This document shows, piece after piece, positions 35,501-47,330 of a DNA stretch of 64,000 bases. The position numbers were made by a program, and so were the translations under genes. Below the pieces are notes generated by a model. It searched no databases, had not been told where the DNA came from, and saw only the letters and a program-made list of their open reading frames with translations. This DNA comes from Porites lobata (lineage: Eukaryota; Cnidaria; Anthozoa; Scleractinia; Poritidae): positions 169,001 to 233,000 of the forward strand of contig CALNXK010000151.1 in NCBI GenBank assembly GCA_942486035.1. Direction: 5' to 3'. Positions within the stretch are counted from its first letter, which is position 1, and each line of letters begins with the position of its first letter.

Positions 35501-38500
35501 ACTATCTAAGTACGTTTTAGGGGGTCTACTGGTCCTCGCTTTACACGGGTTGGCGTCCCTAGACAAGCTCGTTTTTGTGTCTGTAGCGATGTCCCGCAAG
35601 ATTGATTCTTCTTCATCTGATTCCATATGAAGTGAGGAAATGTGAGTATGGACACGGTCTGTGACTCACGTTAGAAAATGCCGTTCTTTTTTTTAGTTGG
35701 ACCATAACCTCTCTTGAGTTTGATTTCTAGCTCTCCATTCTTTACAGCTTCATGTCTGGCTAACTTGACCACTTTAAAAGTGTTCGAAAGCTTATCCATC
35801 ATACTGACCTTTCCTTAAACGTCTTCTCGGTCTTTTTTGAGTCTTTGTTTTTCTTGTTTGCTCACTGAATGTGTAAAACAAGTCAGAGTTACTCTTTTTT
35901 TCAGTAAGTTTCCTTTATAGTATTGTAATTAAGATCAGAAACTGAAAAAAACACCTGTGGTTTTATCAAGAAATTTTAATGTGTCTAAGCACTTACGCGG
36001 CGCGCCGTGCTGATTTTTGCACAGACGGTGAAAGGTTAAGTCGTGAGTGAGTCCTTCAGCAGCCGGAAAAACGGAATCCATGTCCGCGGTTGAGATTTCG
36101 ACACTTTGTAGCATTTTTTGCGTTCAGGCTTTAAGCAATGATTTTCTTTTTGAGGCGTTTTCAAACAATAATGAAGACGCGTGCCGCTCGCAAGCAGTTT
36201 GGATAAATATAAGCTATGAACACGATCATTATCATCGTTATTCTCTTATTATTTTTGTTATTATTATTACTACTATTAACTGCATTTACTTTTTATAATA
36301 CTCCCTTGAAAACAAAGCCCACCATTTGAAAGTATTGCTGAAAAGGTTTCATTTGAATGGTCACACCATTCTATTTTGCCCACAGTCCACTAAAAACGAC
36401 ATTGTGGGTCTTCATAACTACGTGACTCAAGCCGTGAAAGATTGAATGATGCTTTTTGTACTTGTACTCCGATATTGTTGGGAAAGTCACTCGATACAAC
36501 TTTCGAACCAACACCTTTCGATTCCAAATGCGCTTAAAGGTTTACCACCCGCTAAATGGTGCTGGCAGCTTGAGTTTTTCTGTTCAGTGAAGGAAAACCA
36601 TTTACGGGCATCTACCGTAATCTGCCGCTTTTAAGCCCTGGGATTATATATGTTATAACAGGTTTGAGGGGCTTATTAGGGGCACCCAACGACTGTTTTC
36701 TGTGAAATATCTGCTCGGAGAAGCAAATATCGCCTAGAACTTTCTGGTACTGTGGACGGCTAAAAATTTCTAGATGTCCGTTCCACTCATGTACAATTTT
36801 CGAAGGCTTATCTAATAAATTTCCTACCATGTTCTGAAGTTTACTTTTCGCTTTTCACTTCCCAAGTCAGGCTATTTCTCGTTGAGTGAAAGGAAACCTA
36901 AAATTTTGGGATTCAAAAATACAATGGAGAGAGAAGTCAGAATATGTCTCACTTTCGTAGCACGTCAAATTGCACCTAAAATTTTCGGGAAAATAATACT
37001 CAAGCCCTTGTAATTTGGAAAAGACTCACATTTCCCCTAGGGTGACCCAACTGATACAAATTTATAGCGACGCTTAGAATGCATTTCTAGACATCTAAAC
37101 GTACTCAGGATACCCTAAAAAGTGTTATCAATATATTTAGGAGGAAACTGTCGTTGGGTGCCCCCAGGGGGCTTGTGACCGGAACAGGAAAAGCGCTTCG
37201 AAACAGACCGCTGTAGCAGTCACTGAGCAGTGCTGATCAAAATACGTGTTGCAGTTATTGGTTTTAATGAAGGTGTTTGCCAGAGATTATTCCGAGCGGT
37301 TCGCTGATCCTGAGCATAATTTACTTCCTTTTGAGTGACAAAACTCTCTGTAAAATAGTATTGGATGTCGTTCGCGCCCACGTAAATACACAAAAATAGG
37401 GACTGTTATGCAGTCTATTAACCACAAGAGTTCATCATTTACTCTGCGGGTGAAAGTGTTAGTAACTGTTTTTTTTATTATTATTAAAAATGGGTAATGC
37501 TTTTCTGGTGTGTGCTATATTCCCTCTTGGTACTGTTCACCAGATAACAGACGGTCTTAGGTATTACAGTTAGCAGGATTTAACATGACTTTAAAGAGAA
37601 CACGGGTTAATTTGTTAAACAAAGATTATCTTAAGGAAAATGGGAATTAAATTACCGTCCTCTGATTTGTTTTTTCTTTTTTTAGTAATAAAGATTCCAT
37701 TGCCATGTTTTTTTTTGTTTTGAATCCTGTTCGTTTTATATTGTGATTGCGCTTTCATCTTTGTGTACACGCTATTTCATTTCTCCACTTAAACTGGTGG
37801 CTGATCTCATCTTTGACTGGGGCACCTGTTTCGCGAGGCTTGCCCGTTAACAAAAAAAAAAAACAAGGACAAAAGAAACACGCTTCGTGATTGATGGAAC
37901 TCATATCCACAAACGACATAACCATGGAACAAGGTTTTGACACCACTCGAAATGATCTTGAATCGTGGCAAGTCGGAGGAGGGCTTCTTTAAAAAAGTAC
38001 CGCCCCAATGGTTTGTTTTCTATTCGAGCACTTTGACATAATTTCTATCCCTCTCGTACTGAGTCCAGTGTCAATTATCTCTGTTGATAATTACAGGGAC
38101 GGTTAGTTTTAATCCAAAAAAAATTATTTCACAGGGAGGGAATCTTGGCGTTGGAAGTATTTTACGCGTAAATCTAGTGATTATTTCTTTTTTCGACGTT
38201 TTGGATTTGTTTGACTGTCTGGTATAATCTCTCTATTAACGAGAAGTTTAATAAAGCTTATTAACCTCTGGATAAATTGCCAAAGTAAAAATTAACGGCA
38301 AAACGCTTTTTTAGCACTACTTGTTAATCTTAAGCGGCTAAAGCCGTCTTCGGGGTGTAAAGCAATTAGAGGTTGCAAAAATCGCAAGTGCTGCAAGTTC
38401 TTAATTTCACCTCCTTCAAGCTTTTAAGTCATTACTATTTGACTCACAGCACAAAAATGAAAAAGTGATATACATTTCTACTGACAATGTATCTCGCAAA

Positions 38501-38600
38501 GTAGTCATGTCCTATTTGTTTTATTACTATTTGTAATATTATTTACTTCAGTTTATTTTATACTTGCGATTTACGGTAGCGAAAGTGTAAATAACTTCAA
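32580..38600. other. 6-kb spacer between the two Myc-family genes
   Basis: No exon was recognised. Overlapping open frames on both strands at 33228-33636 belong to a repeat-like segment rather than to a gene. A partial copy of the GCTATGTTCAC element starts at 34408 and continues to about 34590. A stretch with AAGCGCC/GGCGCTT motifs is at about 34120-34230, and a short AAGCCC/GGGGCTT repeat end at 36620-36690. The rest is plain AT-rich DNA that could hold regulatory elements for either gene. Confidence 0.5.
34408..34590 (+). mobile_element. Partial copy of the GCTATGTTCAC MITE
   Basis: It starts GCTATGTTCACTCTACACC and continues with segments resembling 12201-12433 read from either end (GAATAGGGCTTCTGCTCACA against the GGGCTTCTGTTCAC complement). 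The far inverted end is missing. Confidence 0.5.
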
Positions 38601-38619
38601 GGGAAACGTGTTGGGGCGA

Positions 38620-38693
38620 GTATATAAAAGTGTCAGTTTTGGATGGCAGTTAGAATAATCTCAACAGGTCGCTGTATAAGCACGCGTTTCATG
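38620..38693 (+). promoter_or_regulatory. TATA promoter and predicted non-coding exon 1 of the canonical myc gene
   Basis: A strong TATA box (TATATAAAAG, 38621-38630) predicts a start near 38650. A donor ATG|GTAAAT (GT at 38694) would end a leader exon of about 44 bases, and the acceptor GGCTTTTCAG|ACTCG would begin exon 2 at 39164, 11 bases before the first in-frame ATG. A non-coding first exon followed by a coding exon 2 is also the vertebrate MYC layout. The splice assignment is inferred from consensus only. Confidence 0.5.
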
Positions 38694-39096
38694 GTAAATG
38701 TTAACTAATCCTCACCGGCCAACGGAGTTAGTAATTCTAACAAAAAGACTGGTGGCTCTTTCTTTAGCGACACATGAAACCACCCCCACATGTGCTCGCC
38801 TTACCCTCGTGTCTTAATTGAAATCGCGCCCACCGGTTTCAAGTAAGTTAAGGTCATTGGAGCAATCATCATGCAAGAGACGTTGGTGCGAGGTTCAAAC
38901 GTTTAATCGTTGTTTGGACTTTGATTTAGTGTACGAATCTGGATTCTAGCTGGACGGTGACCATAAGCTGCACGCGTGCGCGTTGTGTGTGCCGGAACGC
39001 GCGCTATCGTTTTGACAGTTATTTGAATTATCTCGTTATCCTAGAGGGTTGGCCCGTGGAGGGTTATTTGAATTTTCATTGTTTACCCGTGGGCCC

Positions 39097-39110
39097 TTTA
39101 AATACACGTG
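39097..39110 (+). promoter_or_regulatory. TATA-like element abutting a canonical E-box, just upstream of myc exon 2
   Basis: TTTAAATA (39097-39104) is followed immediately by CACGTG (39105-39110), 65 bases before the first in-frame ATG. It may serve as a second, internal promoter or as an autoregulatory Myc/Max site. CACGTG occurs by chance in about this density across the window, so the E-box alone proves little. Confidence 0.3.
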
Positions 39111-39174
39111 CATCTATTACGGCTTTATTCATTTGCAACACATCGTAGCAGCCGGCTTTTCAGACTCGACCTCC

Positions 39175-41721
39175 ATGCATCTCATCTCAAGTGAAAAGGA
39201 GGACATGAATTGTTTCTCAAGTCTTGATCCGTTATCTACTTCTTTTCCGCAATTAAGCATTCCCCGAGATAAATTTGAATTTCAATGCTCGCAAGATTTT
39301 TTGCCTTCGTTTCCTTTCCCAACCCCACCGACCTCTCCGGTGGAATTCTGCAGCAGCTGCCGAGACGTAACTACGGAGGTGCGATGGCATTCTGCCTTGG
39401 GACCTTTAGGGGAGATGACAGAAACTTCAGAGGATGAACTTGAGGTCGATGACCTTGCGCTTGGCGAATTCGCCCGGGAATTTGGTGGACCGCGCGTCAA
39501 ATCTCCGGCAATTGTCAACGACATAATGTGGAGTGGAGATCGAGTGAAGAGGCCAGATTCTACGACAGATTTCTTAGCTCGATTTAGTCTTTCGTCTGCT
39601 TCGCCCTCCTTTGAACCGCCAGTCGCTCACACGTTTGTGGAGTCCGAAGATCTCTTTGCCTTCTCATTGTTGAGTCATTGTCAAGACAGCGAACAAACCG
39701 ACGATGTTTTTGCGAGATCCGAGAACGGTGGCGTTACCTTTGACTTACCAGTTCAAGATCAGTACACTTCTGACACAGGTATCAGCTAATCTTTTCTTTT
39801 TACATATTTTATACATCTTTCTGTAACTATCACTTTTTTAAGCGCGAACTAGTCATGAATAGCGCAGCTTTTTTAATTTTCGTTGCAGGTCACGAAAGAA
39901 CATAGCCTCATAACACAAAATATTTACTCGCGAATGAATGGAAATTTCCATTTGATTTGTTGTTATTTTGGCTATTTGTTTTTATCACGTGTCTTAAAGC
40001 ATTTTCTAATTCCCTTTAATTATCTTAATTTGCATCGCATTTCAGTTCCTCTGCACGGTAATCATCGATACTTTCTCTCCCATTTATGTCCATTAAGAGC
40101 TACCTCGTACATTCATTCTCCAGCCGGACAAAACTCTAAATTGCAACCTTTCAGCTGAAAAGCTTTGCCACTCAGTATATTACAAAATTGTGCTCGAGAT
40201 CTTTCTTGAATTTGACTTTGGTCACTCTTGGGAGCAAAAGATTTAATCCGTCTCTATTTTGCATTATTATCTTCTAAGAGGAGCTCGAACAATATAATAC
40301 AACCAAGACAAAGGAGCTCATCCTTGCAATGAATCAGTACCTGCAGTCGAATAACCCATCCAAATGTATTTCTTATTGTTTTCAGAACACGAGGAAACTT
40401 GTTTGTTTGTTGTTTAATTTTTATACTTTTCCTATTTCTAATTCTTTGGCTTTTTATTAAAAGTAGTTTAAAGGATAAGGATTTGTGCATTTTCAGGATA
40501 CGTAGGGAGCATCTTGCTTACTTCTGTGTTAAAAAAAACCTGAAAATAATAAGGATGTAAACGTCTTTTGAAGAGGAAAACGTCTGGCCAACAGTTTTAA
40601 AACGTGCCAAACAATTAAGCCTCAGTTAAATTATAGCTGCCTTTTGAATTAAGTGATAAATGTATTTCCAGTCTGTTTTTAATAAACCACATCTTTCATT
40701 AAGGTTTCTTTAAGGAAAGCATTGAACTATTTCATGGATTTTGATGCTTCGAGATAAATTTGCGGAAGTTCTATTTGAAACATAACCTCCGATGTTGATG
40801 CAGTATAGCCGCTTTGTAGTGATTCCTTCTGTGTGAAGGTTTTTGGAGGAAAACTGAGTGAAAAAGCGATACATGCAGCTGCTTTCTATGTGAAACCGGC
40901 ATCGAAGTTTGTGATAAGGTTTAGCTGTTTTAACGAGCGAACCGTTCCGTTGTTTCGAAGTATTTTACCAATCGATAGTTGAAACTTTTTTAAAGTATGT
41001 TCCAATGCTAAAAAGGCCTTTTGCTTATAGTTTAATGCTTTCTTGCTGTGTGAAAGAGCTGTTGTTTTCCTTTGATCACTGTTAGCCTGTTACTCGCAAA
41101 GAACCAGTAAGACCGTTTTTTAATCGTTAGGAGAACTCATGTCAGTTTAGGCTTTTGCCTCTTCTAAATCAATCATCCGATCCTTCAAAACTTTCAAGCG
41201 GCTTTTAGTCCTTAAGCGAAAGTGTTTATGAGAAATATTTGGGTGTTTTTACCAAAGAAAACCTTTCTTTTTGTTTGACAGATGAGGACGAAATCGATGT
41301 TGTAAGTGTCACAGGAGACAAAACAGTGAAACATTCCACCAGTACAAGTCGCGACACCACAAGCAAATTAACGAACGACGGGAATATACCACCAAGGGAA
41401 CTACGTTCAAGGAAACACGACAGTGAATCTTTAATCCAGGAAACCGATGAAGGGAATGCTCGCATCTCGCACAACGACCTAGAGCGAAAAAGAAGGAACG
41501 ATTTACGGAACCGTTTTCAGTGTCTTCGCAAATGCATTCCTTCACTGGAAGAAAGCGAGCGGGCAGCGAAGATCACCATCTTAAGGAGAGCGTCCGAATT
41601 AATTCCTACATTGCAGAAAGAGGAAGAGAGATTAATAGCTCTGAAAAACGACGAAAAGAAAAGAAATGCTGAACTTTTAAGTACGCTCATGAAGCTCACA
41701 AAGATTAACAGGAGGAGATGA
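39175..41721 (+). CDS. myc: Myc transcription factor, two coding exons, 347 aa
   Basis: Coding exons are 39175-39778 and 41282-41721, joined by a 1503-bp intron (CAG|GTATCA ... TTTGACAG|ATG) in phase 1. Start at ATG 39175; a second in-frame ATG at 39205 (codon 11) has a better context. Myc box I is at residues 46-56 with PTPPTSP: Thr50 and Ser54 correspond to the phosphodegron Thr58/Ser62 of human MYC. Myc box II is at about 113-124 with NDIMWSG. The exon junction falls just before DEDEIDVVSV (202-211), almost the vertebrate MYC sequence, and the intron position agrees too. The C-terminal bHLH-zipper (about 262-347) has His264, Glu268 and Arg272 for E-box contact, helices FQCLRKCIPSL and AAKITILRRASELI, and a charged zipper for Max. 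The protein is shorter than vertebrate MYC (about 440 aa), and I see no clear Myc box III or IV. It is expected to be a nuclear regulator of growth and proliferation. It lies head to tail with the intronless Myc-family gene. Confidence 0.94.
39779..41281 (+). other. myc coding intron, with a strong cryptic acceptor
   Basis: The 1503-bp intron has GT at 39779 and AG at 41280-41281. A second strong acceptor, TTTTTAATTTTCGTTGCAG, would start an exon at 39890. Using it after the first coding exon gives only five more codons before TAG, that is, a Myc lacking the DNA-binding end. A CACGTG is present at 39986-39991. Nothing else coding is visible. Confidence 0.6.
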
Positions 41722-41733
41722 TTAAAAAATAAT

Positions 41734-41739
41734 AATAAA
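41734..41739 (+). terminator. Candidate polyadenylation signal AATAAA of myc
   Basis: AATAAA within AATAATAATAAAAC lies only 12 bases after the stop codon. If used, the 3' untranslated region would be very short; no better signal was noted in the next few hundred bases. Confidence 0.35.
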
Positions 41740-43796
41740 ACTAGAACTACATGGTATAGAATTTATAGTAAACGCTTTTTGACTTCCAGGCTATTGTTTT
41801 TAAGAATCTTTTTTAAAAAAGCTAACTTATAACGAATAATTTTGACATTTGGGTTTTGTTTTTGCCAAATTAACATGCTTAAAGTTTATTTTCTAAACAC
41901 TCACTTTCAAGTGTGTTTAGCCTTTTTTGGCCACAATTGTTACATCGTTTTTCAAAACATGTTTTAGATAAATTAATTTTTTGGATATTTGTTTTAACTG
42001 TAAGGCGTGAAAATAATCTATAAAGCTCCTTGGCCCGTTTTGCCCCCAGTAATTGTTTCTATTTTCCCTTACGCAATGTTCTTCTATAACGTTAAATTTA
42101 AACCATATTCGCTGTTATAGGTTTCTTAAATGTCGGACTGTAATACCTAAAGCTGAAAGCTGTGTCACTTGAAATACCATCAAATGGTGAGCAAGTGAGG
42201 GCATATAGTTCAATAATTTTGTCAATGACGATAACTTAACTTCAATTTTCAAAAGCAACGATTTTCGATGAACAAAACCAAGGCCAAGCCTTACCACTAT
42301 AAAGTACAATTTCATACAAATTGTCATCAACTTATTAAATTATCCTCATGTAGTTTGTTACAATTTTCCCAAATTTTGTCCATCAATTTCCTCGCTTGTA
42401 TTTGTTTTGTTTTGTTTTGATATTTGAGTCATTTTTATCGGTCCTGAATTCTAAATTTCTTTAAACTGCGTGAAATAGCTCTTTAAATCGTCTCATTAGT
42501 CTACATTTATTTTATTATCCTATTGCCTTGGCTTATGTATCAGCTAAATGGATAATAAAGAAAAGAGATCTGAGTGCTGTTAACTGACACTTGTGAATTT
42601 TGCTCCTGTGATTGCTATTAAGGGGGTCCGCTAGTTTAAGCGATAACTTTGAGAAATCCATAACCCAAGACGAGCTTAATCTACAGTTGAAATTTATGGC
42701 TTCTTTTGGGGTGTATGAAAGCAAGAGAACGCGCTTATGATTCAAATTCATGGCTACTTTCGCGGTCTAAGAAGTCAAGAGGACACGCTTTATTCTAGGA
42801 CCTTCGAGAACGCTTAATTTTAACTTTCGAGAATCGTACCCCACAGCTTATTTACTCGAAGAAAACAGGAGAAAAACGTTTCTCTTGGGTTGATGTGGCA
42901 AGGGTGCGATTTTCGTGTACAATGCCGGGGTAAACTTTGTTAGACTGGTCAGCACCAGCTCTTGCTGTCAGCTTTAGTGGTTTCCACTTAACAGAGGATG
43001 AATGCCACCCGCCCACCTTCTCTCAGGGAATGCAGCCAGACAGTAGAAAAATTCACAATGTTACAACCCTGTATTCATGTGATACTAGGGAACTAGCTAA
43101 CTTGTAATGGATATGGAATTCTAAAAAACGTCCCACGGTTGCGACGTGACCAACAGTGCATGTGTAATATGTCATTTTGTGAAATTTTACATTTGATTTC
43201 TCGGGCTCTCATAAGAAATTTTCTTTGGTGTTATTACAGATAACTAATTATACCTATAGTCCTTGAAAAATGTAAAATATAATTCGATATTGTTTAAATT
43301 ATTCTGATACGAGGTTTTTGTCCCCTAAAAACTAAAATTACTCAATTTCCTGATGGATTCTCTCTTAACGTTCTATGCGCTCATACTCATGCATAATTAT
43401 TTTAAATTCTGTTGTTAATTTGGCCCCACACGTTGACTTGTAGCTTTTCCGTTTTCTCGGTAAGAGCTCCGTTGAAACTAACACTCATTGTCTTCCCAAA
43501 TGTAAAGATTATTTCCATGTAGATATTCCAACGATTTTCCCGCCATTGCCTCAGTCGGTCAGAATAACTTGTCGATGTTGTGACGGGAACCATAACGGCG
43601 TTCTTTACTTCATATTAGTTCTCTGTAAAGTAGTGTGCAATCCACTGATATGAAAGTGTTTAGGGAAGTGGTAAAGATTGTCTTGAATTATGCGATAATG
43701 GCAGCCCGCTGCCTTTAATGTTTATCTCAGTTTGTATGATTGGGGACAGCGTGCTAAGGAATCCTCAAAACTTGTTATATGGCGATAATTTGGTCA
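41740..43796. other. Spacer downstream of myc, nothing recognised
   Basis: AT-rich DNA without supported exons, repeats with clear ends, or RNA genes. Short open frames on the - strand at 42115-42751 show no features of coding exons. Confidence 0.5.
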
Positions 43797-43804
43797 ATGA
43801 AAGG

Positions 43805-44344
43805 TAGCTAGGGGTGTAACGATTCATATTCCTTGCTGTTCGATTCGATTTTGATTATTGCCTCTCGATTTCGATTATTTCGATTCGATTATGTAAATGT
43901 TTCTTAATTCTTATAACATAACGCCGGCGTATTGTAAACAACATGCAACCCTAAATCCTCAATTTGAGAATAGCAGCAGGGACAGGAGGATTCACAGTCG
44001 CTTGATTCGTCTCCATGTTTGAGAACCTGACAAAGAGCGTGTCGCACATAGTTTGCCTTATTTGGAAATTCTCAAGCGGTGGTTGAAGGACAGCATTTTT
44101 ACCAGGCAACACAAAAATGAAACGAAATGCTATCGTCTTTGCTCGTCAATCATAAAGGTACGATTTAAAGCGTTCTGGATTCCGATTTTGTATAATAACT
44201 CACTAAGGGCACCCTGGAAAAGGTTTGCAAAAAAATTGTGCAAAAATCGAACCAAAATCGAAAGGTGGAAGCAAAGAATCGTGAATCGAACCGAACGGTC
44301 ATAATCGTGATTAATCGAGAATTCGATTAATCGTTACACCACTA
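43805..44344. mobile_element. 540-bp non-autonomous hAT-type element
   Basis: The ends are TAGCTAGGGGTGTAACGATT on the left and AATCGTTACACCACTA on the right, that is, inverted GGTGTAACGATT, with repeated TTCGATT/AATCGAA subterminal motifs. It is flanked by the 8-bp direct repeat ATGAAAGG (43797-43804 and 44345-44352), the duplication size made by hAT transposases. The interior has no transposase; an 83-codon frame there is not coding. Confidence 0.88.
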
Positions 44345-45375
44345 ATGAAAGGCGTTTCTTTTGCCAATTTATGGTTTTATAGCTTGCTAGACTGCCAAGA
44401 GTACCCCAGGATTGTCGCGCGCGCAGGAAGTTAAGTGTGAGCGAAAGAAGATAACGCGCGAGGGAGAAGAAAGCTCTTCAGTTCCTCTCTTGGTTAGTTC
44501 GCTCTCTCCTGTCCTGACAAGCCTCGACTGAAAAGACTTAAAGGGACAGCTTACAGTCTAAAAGCCAGGAGTTAAAGATAATAGGCAAAATCTTCGAAAA
44601 TAACGAGACTTAAATCCTAAAGTGCAAGATTGGGGGGATAAAAGTTGATTATGCCTCGGTATCAGATTGGCTAATCGACAGGCGGTCGAAAAATGATTAG
44701 AATCGTCACTCTAGTAAATCGTTGAGATTTGTAACCGTTATTTTCATTTTAAGTTTATATTTTGTACTCATCATAATTTTTTTTCTAAACTAAGCTCTGT
44801 TGGGGATATTGGCTGTCTAAAGCGGTATATGATACAGGCAGTAATAACACAAAATTCCCTGAGTCAACTTCGTTCCTCGTTTGAACGTCGTGAACTGTAA
44901 ACCACGTTGTTTGCACGACCGTTGGCCTTTTGTTTTGGCGCGAAATCTTTCGCGCGATTATCAGTTGTTTGTCTAATTGCTACAGTTCACGTTGTGTTAA
45001 TAATACATTAATCTCCTTCAGTACAGGTACCAGTTATGCATATTTACGTTTAATTTGTTCAGGAAATTACTTGGCCTCCGATGGTCGCTTTTAAGTTTAA
45101 ATATTAAAACATCGTGTTATTGCATTTTAGACGTGACTAAGAAACCAAAGTATCCTGCGTGGGCAGAATTATTTAACTTTAACACGTTCGCTTATGAAAA
45201 ATCTGTCAAACTTTTTAAGTGCAATTAAGCTGTTTAATGATTGTTTACGCAAAGGAACAGCTTAGTTTCATGTTTGTTGTCAGTACTTGTCACCAATAAT
45301 GAAAACATTGCTGTCCTTGCTTTGTTGGAAATACAAAAACTGCAGAAGGAGTACTTGCCTAGCTTGATCCTTAAT

Positions 45376-45378
45376 AAA

Positions 45379-45420
<42 letters not shown>

Positions 45421-45441
45421 TATTATTATTATTATTATTGT
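45376..45441. repeat. (AAT)n followed by (ATT)n microsatellite
   Basis: About 14 AAT units switch to about seven TTA units, forming a small palindrome. Poly-Asn and poly-Tyr frames across it on both strands are artefacts. Confidence 0.95.
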
Positions 45442-46059
45442 AATTATTGTTACTGGTAAAAAGCACTGATAAACTCTTCACCCTCTCGGTATTTGAAAGT
45501 TCCATGGTTGAAGATAAATAAACGATTTCCGGGTAGGAATTGATATGCGAACGTTGTTTAAGGAACGCGTGAAAAAGTCCGAAGAACGTCTGCGTGTTAC
45601 GGTAGTCACTAAGGCTACATGGTCGTAAGTGGATGAACGTCATGGTCGGATTGAAGGGCTGTCCGAAGGGATCTTACCTCCCCCGTCATCTGTGAAACTT
45701 TTTACCTATTTAATCGTTCCCGTGAAATTGTTACAAGCTTTAATAGTGACATAAACTAGCTGATGCGACATTACAGACTAATAACCGGCTTACAAGCAGA
45801 GGCAATCGCTATTAACCAACCTGCTTCCCTCTGGGAATTTGAGATTCGATCCTTTTTTTCTGTGTGTACCCTTTAACGTATTATCTTCCAAAAAATTGTT
45901 TAAAAACAGAAATTTTGTAAAATATCGAAAACCAAGTCGCACCATGCGAAGAGATTACCGAAGAGATTTTATGTGATTGGTCGCATCACACGACATTTTT
46001 CAGATTTAGAAGAAGAAAGCCTAAAGGTCCATGTTTTTAATACAGACGCGCCCATTCTG

Positions 46060-47330
46060 ACCACTTGCTGGAGCTATTTTAGGGTTAACAATAGCTAACA
46101 TGTCTGCCTCTGGCAAGTTGAGCTTAGATACTTAACCTCATTGCCTTCCGGCATTTCTTTTTTTCAACCCCGTGACTACAGGATCGCCTTACATTAGAAC
46201 AACACTGCTCAGAACAGAGATAAATTTCATTCTATAAAACTTCAAAAATAAGGTGAATCTTTCGAAATACTGCCGAAGAGATTTCATTTGAATGGACACG
46301 TCACGTAATAAATTTTAGACTCAAAAGTGAAAACCAGTATCAATATAAGGTTTCACTCTGGCCACGTGCTGTACTAGCCGTATTGGGTGGCTGTTAATTG
46401 CTTAATTGTCCACTTATGGGAAGATAATATGCCTTGTTGACTTTCTTTTTAAGATCTGGTTATTTCCCTTTTTTAAAAACCGTCAACTCCAAGATCGCCT
46501 TACATTAGAACCATTTTGTCACAACAGATATAAATTTTATGCTGTGAATAATATCGAAAAAACAAACTTTACTGACCATCCTGCCATGACCAAGTAGGAT
46601 TTAACCGTTAAAGCCCTAAGAATGATCAGCATCAAAATTCTCCCTGTAATATCAAAGCTTCATTAAACAGATATTCATAAGTCATGAAAATTGAGAACAT
46701 GATCACAAAAGATGAATCTAATTGATACTTCAAATAATTCTTCTCACTTCTTTTATTGAAATTGTATAGGAATGACAAACGCGAATTTGAATTTGAATAT
46801 TAGAGTTTATAGGTTTTAATTGATTGTTTGCATCTTAGACTGATAGTTGTCTTTAGACGCGAAAGAAACTCTCAACAGGTTCCTGCTCTAACCACCCTAC
46901 TCTGACCACTTGCTGAAGTCATTGTTATCTTGCCAATCTCCAGCTTGTCTGCCTCCGGGAAATTGAGACAATATGCCTTTTTGTCCTCTGTTTTCTCCAC
47001 CTCTCAACCACTTCTGAAATCAAACTTTTAAGAAAATAGATATAATTAAAATCTTGTACAATACTGAAAAATAAGTAGTAGGCATGCAAAGGTATTGCCA
47101 ATGCGATTAATTTAAATAGTCCCATAATTATAGGCTATCGTCCAGACTCTACACTACAATTCATGTTTCTTTAACACTTTCAATTTTATTATCGGCCACC
47201 GTAAGAATTTCAAAATGAAAAAAATCCCAATTTCTTTTGTCCTATACCAAGATGATAGCAGTACTTTCCAAAAATTTCTGCCAAAGAGGCTTTATTTAAA
47301 TGGTAACACGACATTATTTGAAAAAAAAAG
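46060..47330. repeat. Degenerate direct repeats, unit roughly 300-700 bp
   Basis: Several phrases recur: GATCGCCTTACATTAGAAC at 46182 and 46492; TCTGACCACTTGCTG at 46057 and 46902; TCTGCCTCYGG near 46103 and 46949; and the pair TTTCATTTGAATGG (46280) and TTTATTTAAATGG (47290), also seen at 36347. The copies are old and broken by insertions, so unit borders are not exact. Confidence 0.5.

Noticed and set aside
45131..45228. Terminal-exon-like frame after an acceptor
   Set aside because: Only 31 open codons in one of three frames, no upstream partner; about what chance gives.
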